From: Paracentrotus lividus
Taxonomy: Eukaryota > Echinodermata > Echinoidea > Camarodonta > Echinidae
DNA length: 64,000 nucleotides
Assembly (NCBI GenBank): GCA_940671915.1
Contig: CALNVZ010003435.1
Location: 988,576 to 1,052,575, forward strand
Direction of reading: 5' to 3'
The translations under genes were made by a program, and so were the position numbers. The first letter of the stretch is position 1; each line of letters opens with the position of its first letter. This document shows positions 11,366 to 21,609 of the stretch, piece after piece. The notes under the pieces are model-generated. The model saw only the letters and a list, made by a program, of their open reading frames with translations. It was not told the origin of the DNA and searched no databases.

Positions 11366-11637
11366 GTAAGTATTTGAAAAAAAATAGATTTGAATCAAGA
11401 CATCTTGAAGCTTTTCTTTTTCTTTTCTTTTTTTCGTTAGAGCAAATCTTGATAATTTGAAAGATAGCGGAAAGCAAACACCTTGGCGCGTTAATTTTGA
11501 TTGACGCAATTCCAGTCAAGGCCAAACTGGAAATTACCAGAGGTTTAGGATTCTTTAAAAATAGTAACTTTGGATTTCAGTTCTAAACTAGAACATCAGT
11601 ATAAAATGCCAATTCCAAGTGAGGAAAAAAAAAATTT

Positions 11638-12050
11638 AAAGCTTAGAAAATTATCAATAAAAAGAAAACTAATTTATGATCCTCAAATTTTTACACATAT
11701 TTGGAAAGAGTAACTTCTCCCGCATCTTCAGTACAATTTTGTGTTGTATGTGTTTATGCTTGGATGAACACGGCGCATTTTTTTAAAAATATGTAAACAG
11801 CGACTTGTGCCAAAGTTGGGGTGAACTCTTTAACAAAAAGGATTTGAGCAAAATAATATGGCAAGATTTTTGTTAAATTTACTAACTACATTCAGTGTAA
11901 AAATGAGATAGATTCGTAGAAATATGCACGAGTGAGGACACGTCAAAGACAAAATAATAACTTTTTAAAAGAGTCCTTTTTAGGTTTCTGTAAGTGACCT
12001 TTTGCTCTTTGATGTGTGCTCACTCATGGATTACTTTATAGATCAGTCAC
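11638..12050. mobile_element. degenerate relative of the CCGAGTGAGTCA foldback element
   Basis: This stretch matches the left arm and loop of the element at 34404-35245: the CAATAAAAAGAAAACTAATTT segment, then TTGGATGAACACGGCGC, then ACGTCAAAGACAAAATAAT. The second arm is not recognisable here, so it is an old, partly deleted copy. Confidence 0.55.
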
Positions 12051-12251
12051 CAAAAGACTGACCACTAACCAATTCAAATTGTTCTCCAAATTAGAAATTG
12101 ATCACAAACTTGGGTAACAGAGTGCAGGACTCGTTGATTACAAAGGTAAAAAAACTTTTTTTTGGAAAAACACCTCATCTTTGGATCTTGGGAGTTCTGC
12201 CTGCTTTGATTCATTGATTGATTTAGAGAAAATATAATTTTTATTTTTTAG

Positions 12252-12515
12252 GATAGTCCTCTTGAAGGACAAGACCAAGGAGAGTTTCAAGGCACCACTT
12301 CTGAAAAGCAAAGCGAGAACATAGAAGAGAATTTGAAATGGAGACATGTTCATCAACTCGCCAGCTGGGTCTTTTCCTATAAGATTCATTCCTCCTCCTT
12401 CGTCTCTACCGATGTTGCGGGGCGAGACAGGATGGAGGAGGTCGTGAAGCAAGTCACAAGATGCATTGAGAAGCTTCCAGATCGAGATGGGTTGGATGGT
12501 GATGAAAATGAAGAG
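12252..12515 (+). CDS. gene 1, exon 7
   Basis: The acceptor (TATTTTTTAG) and donor (GTAAGT) bound exactly 88 codons in phase 0-0. It starts DSPLEGQDQGEFQG, has a more ordered centre (LKWRHVHQLASWVFSYK, IHSSSFVSTDVAGRDRM, EEVVKQVTRCIEKL) and ends DGLDGDENEE. The centre could be a small helical domain or binding motif within the disordered half. Family unknown. Confidence 0.8.
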
Positions 12516-12620
12516 GTAAGTTTGCCAATTGGTCTAAACCCTTTTTGACTAATGCTCCTTTGGTCTCATCCCACATGGTCGAATTTCATTTTGTATGAAA
12601 CCAGTTCTCTAATTGCCATT

Positions 12621-12768
12621 AATATAATATGGACTAGCCTTGAGGGAGACACGACATTTATGGCCCTGAGTAGAATCGTATTGCCCCGAGTCGAAGACGA
12701 GGGCAATACGATTCTACTCAGGGCCATAAATGTCGTGTCTCCCGAAAGAAGATAGTCCATATTGTTAT
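12621..12768. mobile_element. near-perfect hairpin MITE
   Basis: Arms of about 60 bp (containing GGGAGACACGACATTTATGG and GTAGAATCGTATTGCCC) are almost identical inverted copies around a loop of about 15 bp. Both strands therefore show the same short ORF, which is an artefact. Confidence 0.75.
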
Positions 12769-12868
12769 TATTAACCAAATCAGACATCTAGAGCGAACAC
12801 GAAATTCATGAAATACAAGGGTAAACTTACCAGCATTTCTTGCTTGATAAAATTCCTTTTATTTTTAA

Positions 12869-13023
12869 GGCCACCGCACACCTTACGACTTTCGGTCGCA
12901 CGACTAACCGACTTTGGATCTGAAATAACTATGCGCGTATATTTTGCGTGCGCTCGTTTATTTCGGATCCAAAATCTGCAGTCGTGCGACTAAAAATTGT
13001 ATAGACTATAGTGTGCGGTGGCC
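12869..13023. mobile_element. 155-bp TTAA-flanked MITE
   Basis: The ends GGCCACCGCACAC and GTGTGCGGTGGCC are perfect inverse partners, bordered by TTAA on both sides (12865-12868, 13024-13027). The inner sequence is also semi-palindromic (GTCGCACGACT occurs in both arms). TTAA duplication suggests piggyBac-type mobilisation. Confidence 0.75.
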
Positions 13024-13299
13024 TTAATCCTCTTTTGATTCCAATGATGAGACAATATGATAAGTCAATATTCACAAAAGTCTGTTAACTCTCGAAAGGC
13101 GGAAACAAATTGAGAACATGAGCTCGAAACACAACGTATTTACATATTTACAAATGTTTCTCTCTTCTTTAGTTGAAGTAATTGATTGTCACCGAGCAGT
13201 TGTTCAAGATGAACGGCGACTGCTGTGTATGACTGCTGGTGACATTGTAGTGAGTTCCAAAGGCATCGGTTTGCCTACCTTGACGTAGAACTTCGCAAG

Positions 13300-13491
13300 T
13301 CAGAGGCAAGGGTTTTTTTGTCCAGTTTCCAGATCAAGCTGAAGGTTTTTCTCCGCAATATACTCCTTCAGAATATTGGCTGCTTGTTTAGTTGCCCTCT
13401 TAGTATTTGGTGCATTCCTATCTTGCAAAATTCCATCGAATTCATTGTCATCAAACGAAGCAAACCTCGTCTTCGAACTGTGCGCTGCCAT
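13300..13491 (-). pseudogene. Crypton/KIAA1958-like N-terminal domain fragment
   Basis: An antisense frame begins at an ATG and contains RFASFDDNEFDGILQ, then APNTKRATKQAANILK, then EYIAEKNLQLDLE. The pattern of an FDD-type helix, a D-x-N-T-K-R/K-A-T-K motif and EYL-x-EK is the N-terminal domain found before tyrosine recombinase-derived domains (DUF3504-type, KIAA1958-like and Crypton proteins). After a TGA, LAKFYVKVGKP follows in the same frame, as in the family, and then similarity fades. No recombinase domain is present. It is a broken copy lying antisense in an intron of gene 1. Family naming rests on remembered motif patterns. Confidence 0.55.
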
Positions 13492-14102
13492 GTTTGTTTA
13501 CAATCAGATGTCAAAGTTCACAAAATTGCCAGGCGCTAGGCACGTCGCGAGCCGAATGCACACAAAACTTCAATACCGGTCGTCTACGCTGAATTCATGC
13601 ACAAAACCAATTGCAAAAGTTGCTCGCGATCGCGAGTAATTGCCGCCCTCTTTTTCGGATGTGAGTTTATGGACCGCTGTTTTTACACGCAAAATCCCAT
13701 AGACATTTGACCGAGGGTGATAAAGTAATTTATGGACCGCTCTCTCTTTTGCGGGGCGATAAAGTGTAGAAATCACATTGCTCAGAGGTCTGATACGGTT
13801 AATAATTGGTCTTATTGCCTCTTCGCCTATTTACCATTTTGTCTAATTCCCATTTTGTCTAATGTAAAAATTAAAGTATCAAATAGTTGTAATTTAATTG
13901 TGTGTCAATTCAATTGCGGCATAATACGCAATGTCCGTATACTACATTAGCACACCCCAGTGGTGATGCCAACACCTTAAGAATCTTTTTATGGTTCTTC
14001 TTTATTGTGGTTGCTTCCATTATATATATGATTTCCAATTATTTGAAAGGTTAAAATTTGTTTTCTTTTTCAAATTTGCATATACCATTTCTTACCTCTC
14101 AG

Positions 14103-14330
14103 GACTTAGCCACCAAGGAAGCCTCCCCAGTCCCCAAATCACCTTTTAGCTGCAAGCGCAAATCCAGGAGGGGGAGAAGACAATCACCCCTTGCCCAGAA
14201 GCCTGGCGTATTGAGAGGTGATAGCGTTGGGTCTGAAGGACAGGACCGAGAGGAACGGTTGATGTTTGAGAGGATCAGTAGAGAACTACCTACAACTGAG
14301 CTTATAATCTTGTCGCCTGAGGATATAATA
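14103..14330 (+). CDS. gene 1, exon 8
   Basis: The acceptor (CTCTCAG) and donor (GTAAGG) bound 76 codons, phase 0-0. It begins DLATKEASPVPKSPFS and then has a strongly basic patch, CKRKSRRGRRQSP, which may be a nuclear localisation signal or nucleic-acid contact. It ends FERISRELPTTELIIL, SPEDII. The basic run suggests a nuclear protein. Confidence 0.75.
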
Positions 14331-14344
14331 GTAAGGCATTATTA

Positions 14345-14945
14345 GTTCTATGAAATAAGATCAGTAAAGAACTGCCTACATGTACCACACTTATAAGATC
14401 ACTAAAGAACTATCTGCCACTGTTCATATTAACACTAGATTATATAGTCGTAAAACCTTATGGGTTCCCTGATGCTACAGTCACACAGACACTTACGTAT
14501 AGTTACGTCCCGTTGCGTCCAAAAATGATTTTCTTTTCTGCGGATCCCCACGGATGCCTTCCCGTCATAGTCAGAAGTGGAAATAATGATAATTTCGTTC
14601 ATTCAGTAAAACAAAGAAATACATAAGAAATAATAGAGCAGAAAAGAAAATAATTTTTGGACGCAAACGGACGTAACTCAACGTAAGTGTCTGTGTGACT
14701 GTAGCATTAATTATGATAAGTAAAAAACTACCTACCACTGTCACTGTAAGATCAGTAAAGAACTAGCTGCCACTTTTCCTATAAGATTAGTAAAGAACTA
14801 TCTTCTATTGTTTGTATAAGATCAGAGAACTACCTCCCATTGTTCTTATTTATAAGGTTAGGATATAGGAGTAAGACCTTATTGGTTCCATGAATTAAGA
14901 TGAGTAAAGACAATCTACCACTGTTCTTATAAGATCAGGAAAAAC
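14345..14945. repeat. irregular tandem repeat with AAGATCAGTAAAGAACT
   Basis: Seven or so copies of a 50-60 bp phrase (TAAGATCAGTAAAGAACTACCTACCACTGTT-like; consensus not exact) run downstream of exon 8. The first copies resemble the end of exon 8 itself (GATCAGTAGAGAACTACC). The MITE at 14472 interrupts the array. Confidence 0.55.
14472..14707. mobile_element. 236-bp inverted-repeat MITE
   Basis: The ends ATGCTACAGTCACACAGAC and its complement are at least 26 bp long and nearly perfect. Inner arms also match (GTTACGTCC... and GGACGTAAC). Target-site duplication is not clear. Short AAGATCAGTAAAGAACT repeats lie on both sides. Confidence 0.7.
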
Positions 14946-15367
14946 TGCCTTCCACTGTTCGTAAGAGCTTAGCCCCTTAGGATGTAGTGGGAAGGCCTGT
15001 TTGTCGTTTTGTCATATTTACTTTTGTGACAATTGCCCCACAGTCGATCCCTGACACTAATCAAATGACCAGATTCTGCCGTGGACGAAACCCTGTATCT
15101 AACCCCAACGTAAAATCCTGTAATCCTAACCATTTTTTTTTTTTTTTTTGACAAACTAGACCAGGAGCACTTGTTGCTGCAGTAAATACTGGTGCAAAGC
15201 CTTATTTGATTTGTGAGAATAATATAGTCTGTTACTGTTATAATGAGGTGTTCAGGAAAATAAGCGAAATACCTTGTTATAAAGAAATCTTACCAAACTT
15301 TTGAAAAGCATTGCTCGTTACAGTCGCCAGAAAATTTCATCTCATCACCAGAAAACTTCATCTCATC

Positions 15368-15424
15368 ATGGCTCCAACAGGTCAAGTCCCTAAGAAAGGA
15401 TCCAAGAAATCAAGGAGATTGTAG
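15368..15424 (+). pseudogene. histone H2B N-terminal relic, plus-strand arm
   Basis: Reads MAPTGQVPKKGSKKSRRL then stop. The same leader sequence (ACTTCATCTCATC) precedes the ATG as in the inverted copy at 15540. It forms one arm of a palindrome with that copy and is not a functional gene. Confidence 0.7.
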
Positions 15425-15426
15425 AT

Positions 15427-15540
15427 TTAGATGCCGTAGCTCTCCTTCCTTTTCATGTGCCTCTTCTTGCCTACGCTAGGGCGAGGTGCCTTCAATGCTT
15501 TCTTGGATCCTTTCTTAGCGATTTGACCTGTTGGAGCCAT
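15427..15540 (-). pseudogene. histone H2B N-terminal relic
   Basis: Minus-strand reading from the ATG at 15540 gives [37 protein letters not shown] and then TAA where H2B continues with YIYKV. The N-tail is of the sea urchin embryonic H2B type. Only the tail and start of the fold are present; the rest of the gene is missing. It is a pseudogene in an intron of gene 1. Confidence 0.8.
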
Positions 15541-15611
15541 GATGAGATGAAGTTTTCTGGTGTATCCTAAGGAGCGGATTGATGCGACTGTAATGAAGTT
15601 TACTGGCGATG

Positions 15612-15667
15612 ACTGGAGTCAGGTACTCCAGGACAGCAGCCATGTACACCGATGCACCGCTGCCGAC
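15612..15667 (-). pseudogene. histone H2A core fragment
   Basis: Minus-strand reading gives [17 protein letters not shown], the H2A helix-2 region (family: [18 protein letters not shown]). It ends abruptly and runs into the H2B leader, so it is a chimeric relic of two neighbouring core histone genes. Confidence 0.75.
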
Positions 15668-16034
15668 TTTTGTGTGCTTTTGTTCTAAATTGGGATCAAT
15701 CAGAACAAAATCTGTTTGTATCCATGCTCACTATAAAGAGAGTTGACTGTAGTACTACATCTTGATACATAAGTGTTCATTATACAAAAAATAACCCCCC
15801 AAACATATCTATAAATATCCATAGGGATGTTATTATTGTGATGATTCCATGCTATTTTTTTTGTTTTTTTGTTGTAATAATATAACAATTTCTTTCATTG
15901 TATTGCGCAACATCAGTTGGTGACCTTTGCAGAAATTCAAGAGCTTTTAATTTGTAGAATCACAAGAAATATTTCAATTAAGTTACAAATATAACAGAAT
16001 TGATTAGAAATTGCACACCTTTTCTCTTGTACAG

Positions 16035-16116
16035 CCTCTGCCCAGTGACTATGGTCTTGATGATGATGAAGATGATTACTCTCCATTTCTGGGTGACATG
16101 AACAACAATCTACATT
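16035..16116 (+). CDS. gene 1, exon 9
   Basis: The acceptor (CTTGTACAG) and donor (GTAAGT) bound 82 nt starting in phase 0: PLPSDYGLDDDEDDYS, PFLGDMNNNLH, one T left. That T plus TG of exon 10 makes Leu. It is an acidic patch with Tyr and Phe, a common layout for a short binding motif. Phases on both sides fit. Confidence 0.75.
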
Positions 16117-16164
16117 GTAAGTTTCATAATAAGTAAAATCCAAGTTGGTATACACTTATGTGTA

Positions 16165-16700
16165 GGTCTACTTTTTACTAATGCCCGCTTGGACTCATCT
16201 CACATGGTCTTATTCCATTTCATCTACAGCCAGTTTGTCTTATTTTGGCGTAATTGCCACTTTGCCTCTTTAGGTGAAAATGCAATCAGACCATTTGGCT
16301 TTTAGACAAATTGGAAATTAGACCGAGCGGTCATTATACCAAGCAATATTTAAAGTTTTACAATGTTATATTTGTTATTGTATATTACTTATATTAACTG
16401 TATCATCGAATTATTGAGTGGTTTGTAAACATGTAATTTTGTGACTTAAGGGATTATTTTCAACAAGCCTTCCTTGAGCTTCTTTATAATCCTGCCACAA
16501 TTATGTTTAAGAAATATGACAAATTGTTTGTAATATGTTTTTTAATGTGGAAATGAATGAATGAATGAATGAATAAAACCAGTATGTATTAGACCAAAGG
16601 GAAATTAGACCAAATTGTGAGTAGACCAAATGGGGTTTTAGCCCATGTGGTATTAGACAATCAGAGAATTGGACCAACTGCTGTTAGACCAAGTGGAGAT
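16165..16700. repeat. TTGGTCTAAT short-unit repeat, split
   Basis: Pieces at about 16165-16330 and 16585-16700 carry many TTAGACCAAATGG-like phrases. The central 250 bp is AT-rich and ends in a (GAAT)n microsatellite at about 16552-16575, so the block seems to have been opened by an insertion. Confidence 0.5.
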
Positions 16701-17201
16701 AAACTATAGTTAGCAGCACTAATTAGTGTGGTTTGTTGATTTCTTCTGTTAGAGATAATGATATCCAACAAAAATGGCAGAAGTGATGAAAACAGCATGC
16801 TGCAAATGTTAGGATTGCACATGTGTGTGAGCGTTATCTCCTGTAATTTCTCTCAAGAATTACGAAATAGAATATAACTGATTTAAATTCACTGATGTGT
16901 GGCTGATATGATTGGTATCCAAAAAATTAATATGGCTGATATCATATTTACAACTCTTCTCTTTTCTTCTTTTGCAATAAAAAATGAATGTAGCATAGTA
17001 GATATAATCTTTTAGTATATGACTTTTGTAATCTTTTATGAATATTGCCAGTACTTCAGTCATTCGCATTTTAATGATGAAAATATTAATCGACGCTTGC
17101 AGAATGTATGCCACTCTTCTGTTCTGTTCTGTTCCTTCAAATTTTGTTATTAAATCTAGCTTAATAATTTCGTTTTTCTTCTTCGTAATTCTTAATTTCA
17201 G

Positions 17202-17581
17202 TGCAAGAATGGGATGGGGATTACGCTGAGGTAGAAGAACAACCAACAAATACCAACCTGAATATAACGACCAGCTTTCCAGAGGGCAGCAAACACATTG
17301 CCACATCTTCCACTCCTCCTGCAATGACAGCATCCAAGGAACTGTTCCCTGAGCCAGAACATCCTCCAGGAATGGAAAAGCCCCTGCAGAAAGTTCTGCA
17401 AGAGACTGAAGACCTGTTCGGCAGTGATTCTGAGACATTAGGTGGCAATGTTGCAATAGGTGATCCGTCAAGCCTCAATGATGAGGATGATGATGAGACC
17501 CAATTACCAACATGGCCCCCTGCAGAAACTTCCACAGCTACCGTGTCTGACTCCAGTCAATCTGATTTCCATATAGACATG
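17202..17581 (+). CDS. gene 1, exon 10
   Basis: The acceptor (TAATTTCAG) and donor (GTGAGG) bound 380 nt. Translation: QEWDGDYAEVEEQPTN, TSFPEGSKHIATSSTP, KELFPEPEHPPGMEK, PLQKVLQETEDLFGSDS, SSLNDEDDDETQLPTW, SSQSDFHIDM. It is acidic, Ser/Thr-rich and likely disordered. The DLFGSD and QSDFHIDM pieces resemble motifs repeated in exons 11 and 12 (QSDFTLL, FGSDSDIFIL), so the tail may carry several copies of a short interaction motif. The long antisense ORF over this exon is a shadow. Confidence 0.8.
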
Positions 17582-17633
17582 GTGAGGTATAGACAAAAAT
17601 GACAATGAAATGAAAAGCTGGGGGTGGGGAGAG

Positions 17634-17815
17634 GGGGGTAGATTCACTAAGGGCTAAAACCAATCTCAACTATTGACATATTGAAGTATATCATGGCTAT
17701 TGAACCTAAAATCGGTTTTATCTCTGTTAGACATGGAACTCTATGATTGCTTTTGTTTCTAAAATTGATTTTATCCCAGTTGAGATCGATTTTAGCTGTT
17801 AATGAATCATCCCCA
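17634..17815. mobile_element. GATTCACTAA hairpin MITE, copy 1
   Basis: The ends GATTCACTAAGGGCTAAAAC and GATTTTAGCTGTTAATGAATC are imperfect inverse partners, bordered by G-run and CCCC. The same family occurs at 26361-26486. No coding potential. Confidence 0.6.
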
Positions 17816-18837
17816 GCATTGCCACTTTTCAGACTAAAGTAGGAATCCCTAATTTTTCAACTAATTATTGGCCAGAGGAGACACCTTTTTTGTGTACAAA
17901 ACGACCCATCCTAGAGGATTTTGCTACTTTTTTATCACTGCCAAGTGACATCCCTAAGAAAAAGAATTCAAGCAAATGTGACTTGTTGAAAGTTAGTATA
18001 GTTCTTTCTCGTTACAACAAGCATTGATACAACAAAACTTGTTATCAGATCATTCTTTTAGTCCCATATCATAAAAAAGAGACTTCTCATGTGCAAACCT
18101 ACAAATGTACGTGTTGTGTACAACACAATTATTTTTTTTTACAAAGTAATTGCTTTGGTCGCTAGCACCTCCTTATTGGATGTGCATTCTATCTACTCCT
18201 GCTATATTGAGTGCAGATACAACGATTAAGATTACATTAAAACAAGGTACTGTAATAGGCTTGGCATGAAACACCTCATTATAATATGAGTGGACTGTAC
18301 TGTAAACTGAACTCTGGTTCTTGTAGAATTGTAAAATGACAACATATATACTAAATAAATAAAGAAGGAATTGAAAGTAAAAAATAAATAATGATTTGAT
18401 AATTTGATTATCATGCTAATTTGAAATTAGGGAGTCTTAACCCATTGAGGACTGAGCCAGAATATATTAGGGCTGAAGTCTATGGAAAATGTCTCCAACA
18501 GGTTAAAGGATATAGAACATTGCTTACTAAAGACATATGAAATAATTGAAATAAATGTTGATATTTTTGCTAAACCAGCTCTTGATTATTTCATATAACA
18601 ATATGAACAAACCTGTCTGCTTATTGTCTGAAAACAAACTAGTCATATGTCTTGCACAGATTAATTACTTTTAAAAAGATATTAAAAAGTCATTGTATCT
18701 TTGTAATTTATATTTTTATGATTTAACTGTATAATTGTAACATATCATGTGTATTTATATATCTGTTTTTAATTGTGAATATGACATTCTTAGTCCTTGG
18801 ACTTTTGTTATATCTTTTGATGTTAATAAAACCGAAA

Positions 18838-18868
18838 TTGAATTGAATTGAATTGAATTGAATTGAAT
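18838..18868. repeat. (GAATT)n microsatellite
   Basis: About six perfect GAATT units lie just upstream of gene 1 exon 11. Confidence 0.9.
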
Positions 18869-18904
18869 TTGACCACAATTTTGTTTTCATCTTTTGATAC
18901 GTAG

Positions 18905-18962
18905 TCTGGACAGAGTGATTTCACCCTACTCCGGTGTAGTATTGATGACCGCATGCAGAAAG
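18905..18962 (+). CDS. gene 1, exon 11
   Basis: The acceptor (TACGTAG) and donor (GTATGC) bound 58 nt: SGQSDFTLLRCSIDD, RMQK and one G. The G joins AA of exon 12 to give Glu. The exon is small, but the phase fits both neighbours and the QSDF motif echoes exon 10. Confidence 0.7.
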
Positions 18963-19257
18963 GTATGCCCCTTCTTCCTCTTTTTGTCCAAGTATTAATA
19001 TTGAGTATTTAATATAATTATACATAAAATTTCACAACTTTTATTTTCATAAATTTCAGGATTTGGTTCTTACAAAAATTACTACTTCCATATTTGTGGG
19101 ATCTAAATTTCTTACCTTTTTTAAGAATCATGAAGTATATCTGCATGCTAAAATTTGGGGTTGTAAAGTAAGTTTGGTAAGATCAGTGGAGTAGACATTA
19201 CATGTCTGGTGTTGAATCCCACAGTGTACATTGTTCTTGGTTTCTTAACTCTTACAG

Positions 19258-21284
19258 AAAACGCAACCGATGGTACTGGTGATCATGTGGAAAATTTGGA
19301 CGGTGGGTTTGGCAGTGATTCAGATATCTTCATACTGTCAGAAAAGTCTACCGAGCCTGTTGAGAGTTGTGATGATGTCACTGTATCGCCAAAAACATCC
19401 TTGAGGGTTGCATGTGAAGTCAACAAGGGCAAGAACAACAACTCTAGAAACAATAAACTAACAGCAGATAATGATAGCACAGAACATGCATGTGCTGGTG
19501 GTGGTGATGGGGAAATGTTGCGCGGTGTTGGTGGGACGTCCAGAAAACGCAAGCAGAGGATTATTTCTGGTGATACTGACAAGAAGAAGAGCACTGAAAA
19601 ACGCATAAGGTTTGCAGAACCAGAGCCACGTAGTATGTTCCTGGATGAAAGCTTGGACATAGACAGTATCCCGTTTGGAGGTAGCCACAGAGTTTGGACA
19701 TCCACTCAAAAAGATGGAAACGATGCAGCAGTCTTTATGATAAGTAGTGAGGAAGAACCCAGTGAAAGGGAACAGTTTGACAAGCAGGTAACAGGTGATA
19801 ATTCTTCAGCGGTGTCTTTATCTGGGTGGATCAGCAAGCAGTGTATGATGTCATCTAAACGAAGAACAGAACCTGGTGTCAAGGCCACTAGAGAGAACGA
19901 ATCTGAGGAGACCGATGTTACTGATACACCTAATACTGATCCAGGAAAGGATGGTAAGCAAAACAGCTCAGAGGACTCGGTCATTCTTCTGTCATCAGGC
20001 AGCCAAGTGGTTGATTCTTTTGCAGTAGATACCCAGGAGACCAATGCTTTGGTGAAAGACCATAGCCACAGTCTGGTCAGCTCTGAACCATCGGAGGGTA
20101 GTGCTAAAGACAGTGACAAAACAGGTAATTTCAGTGTCACCCCTGTCCTGTTCAGCAGTGGGGAGTCTACGAAGGCCTCACATCCGGATGGCACACAGCT
20201 GCAGAACCAAATGCCCTTGGATAAGACTGATGTGATGAAAGACTCAAGAGTTGAAGGAGAAAGTAATCCATTTTGTGATGCCGCTCATGATTCTAATGAT
20301 CTTGACGAGGAAGAGCCAATGAGTATTGATACACCAGATGATTCACTGCCATTCAGTGCTGGAGATACTGCTTTGCCAGTATCATCAGCAGAAGTAAAGA
20401 ACAATTTAAACTCACCTGAGGATACATTCACAAGAATCAAACACGTTTCCGTGTCTGGGTCAGGCAGATGCATCTTGAAGGAAACACGGCCTGAGTCATG
20501 TTCAGGGCCACCTGATCCCCATTCCATCAGGTCTTCAACACCTCCAGAAAAGGTGACCGAGTCCCACTTTCAGGCACAGAAAACTCACAGAACATCTGAA
20601 GGGAATCCAGACACTCCAAGGAAATCCCTTGATAACCCTGGGACCAGTAACCAAGAAGAGGATGCATCCTCCTTAGAGCAGCGTAAGATGACAAAGAACC
20701 TGCCTGACAACACAAACCATCAAACCACCCATTCAGTTCAGTCTTCAAAAATTTACATGGGATCAAGCAAAATGAGACAACTCACTCGTAAAAAGAAAAA
20801 GAAGTTGCTTGTAACTCAGGCTACACCATCAAGTATATCAAAGAATGTGTTAACTATGAAGTGTGGTGCTGATTCATTGACCACCCCAAACACTCACTTG
20901 CCTCCTGGACAGACTTCAGGAAAGCTCCAATCAGTTGTTGAGAGAAAGGCCACAAAAGACACCCCCATGGACAGCAATGATTTCTCAATCAGTGATGTCA
21001 GAACTCCATGCTTAGGAAAATTCCCAACATCTGGTAAAACACCTGTTTCTAACACAATAACAAAGACAAAATCCAGCATTCAAGCCAGTAGAAATGGAGA
21101 CAAGTCAGATTCCTTTCCTGAAGATACTGTGTGTACAACTAAAACGATTAGAGTTGATTGTCCAGGCGATGGCAGGACGAGGTCTGATGGTAGAAGAAGG
21201 CGAAGTGGTTGCCATGGCGATGATGATGTTGAACCCGACTTAATGTCCCCTGTATCTTCTCTCCAAAATCCAGACCAAGATGAG
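19258..21284 (+). CDS. gene 1, exon 12 (large disordered-tail exon)
   Basis: A single 2,027-nt exon between acceptor CTCTTACAG and donor GTAATG codes for about 675 residues. The open frame extends into both introns, so its first Met is not the real start. It begins ENATDGTGDHVENLDGG and FGSDSDIFILSEKS. Basic clusters include TSRKRKQRI, DTDKKKSTEKRIRF, LTRKKKKKLL and GRRRRSG. The rest is Ser, Thr, Asp, Glu and Pro with many SP/TP sites (DTPNTDP, SSTPPEK, MDTP-like). No globular domain is visible. Large single exons for disordered tails are known in DNA-repair and meiosis scaffold proteins, but this is an architectural parallel only. Confidence 0.85.
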
Positions 21285-21609
21285 GTAATGTATGATGCAT
21301 GTGCTTATCACTTAATGGGAATAATCATGATCACCATATATGCTTCAAAATTATGAAAGATTGATTGTGGATTTTGTTTAAAATCATTTAAAATTTAATA
21401 ATTTAGGAAATCATCACAACTTTATTTTAAATCAATCAGATACAAAGTGTATCCTTGATATAAACAATTCTCATTAATTTGTAAATAAAGAAAATGAAGC
21501 AACAACAAATTTAATGTTTACTATAAAATCAACCTTTTGCTTTCACATGAATAACAATCTTGCCTTCCCACTGCAACTGATTTTTAAATGTGCCACTTGA
21601 TTGTGCTTA

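Larger units (their letters stand above)
12522..13870. repeat. TTGGTCTAAT repeat split by MITE insertions
   Basis: Short-unit TTTGGTCTCAT/ATTGGTCTAA repeat pieces lie at about 12522-12605 and 13795-13870. Between them are the hairpin MITE (12621-12768), the TTAA MITE (12869-13023) and the Crypton-like fragment, so this looks like one repeat block opened by insertions. Confidence 0.4.

Noticed and set aside
16860..17471. 203-residue minus-strand ORF
   Set aside because: It is antisense to gene 1 exon 10 and then runs through AT-rich intron; the plus strand has matching splice sites and phases.
19209..19257. Start of the 715-residue ORF taken as a protein start
   Set aside because: The first 16 codons lie before the acceptor at 19257; the frame enters from exon 11 by splicing.
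19283..20766. Several minus-strand ORFs of 80-162 residues
   Set aside because: Shadows of the large plus-strand exon 12, caused by its codon composition.
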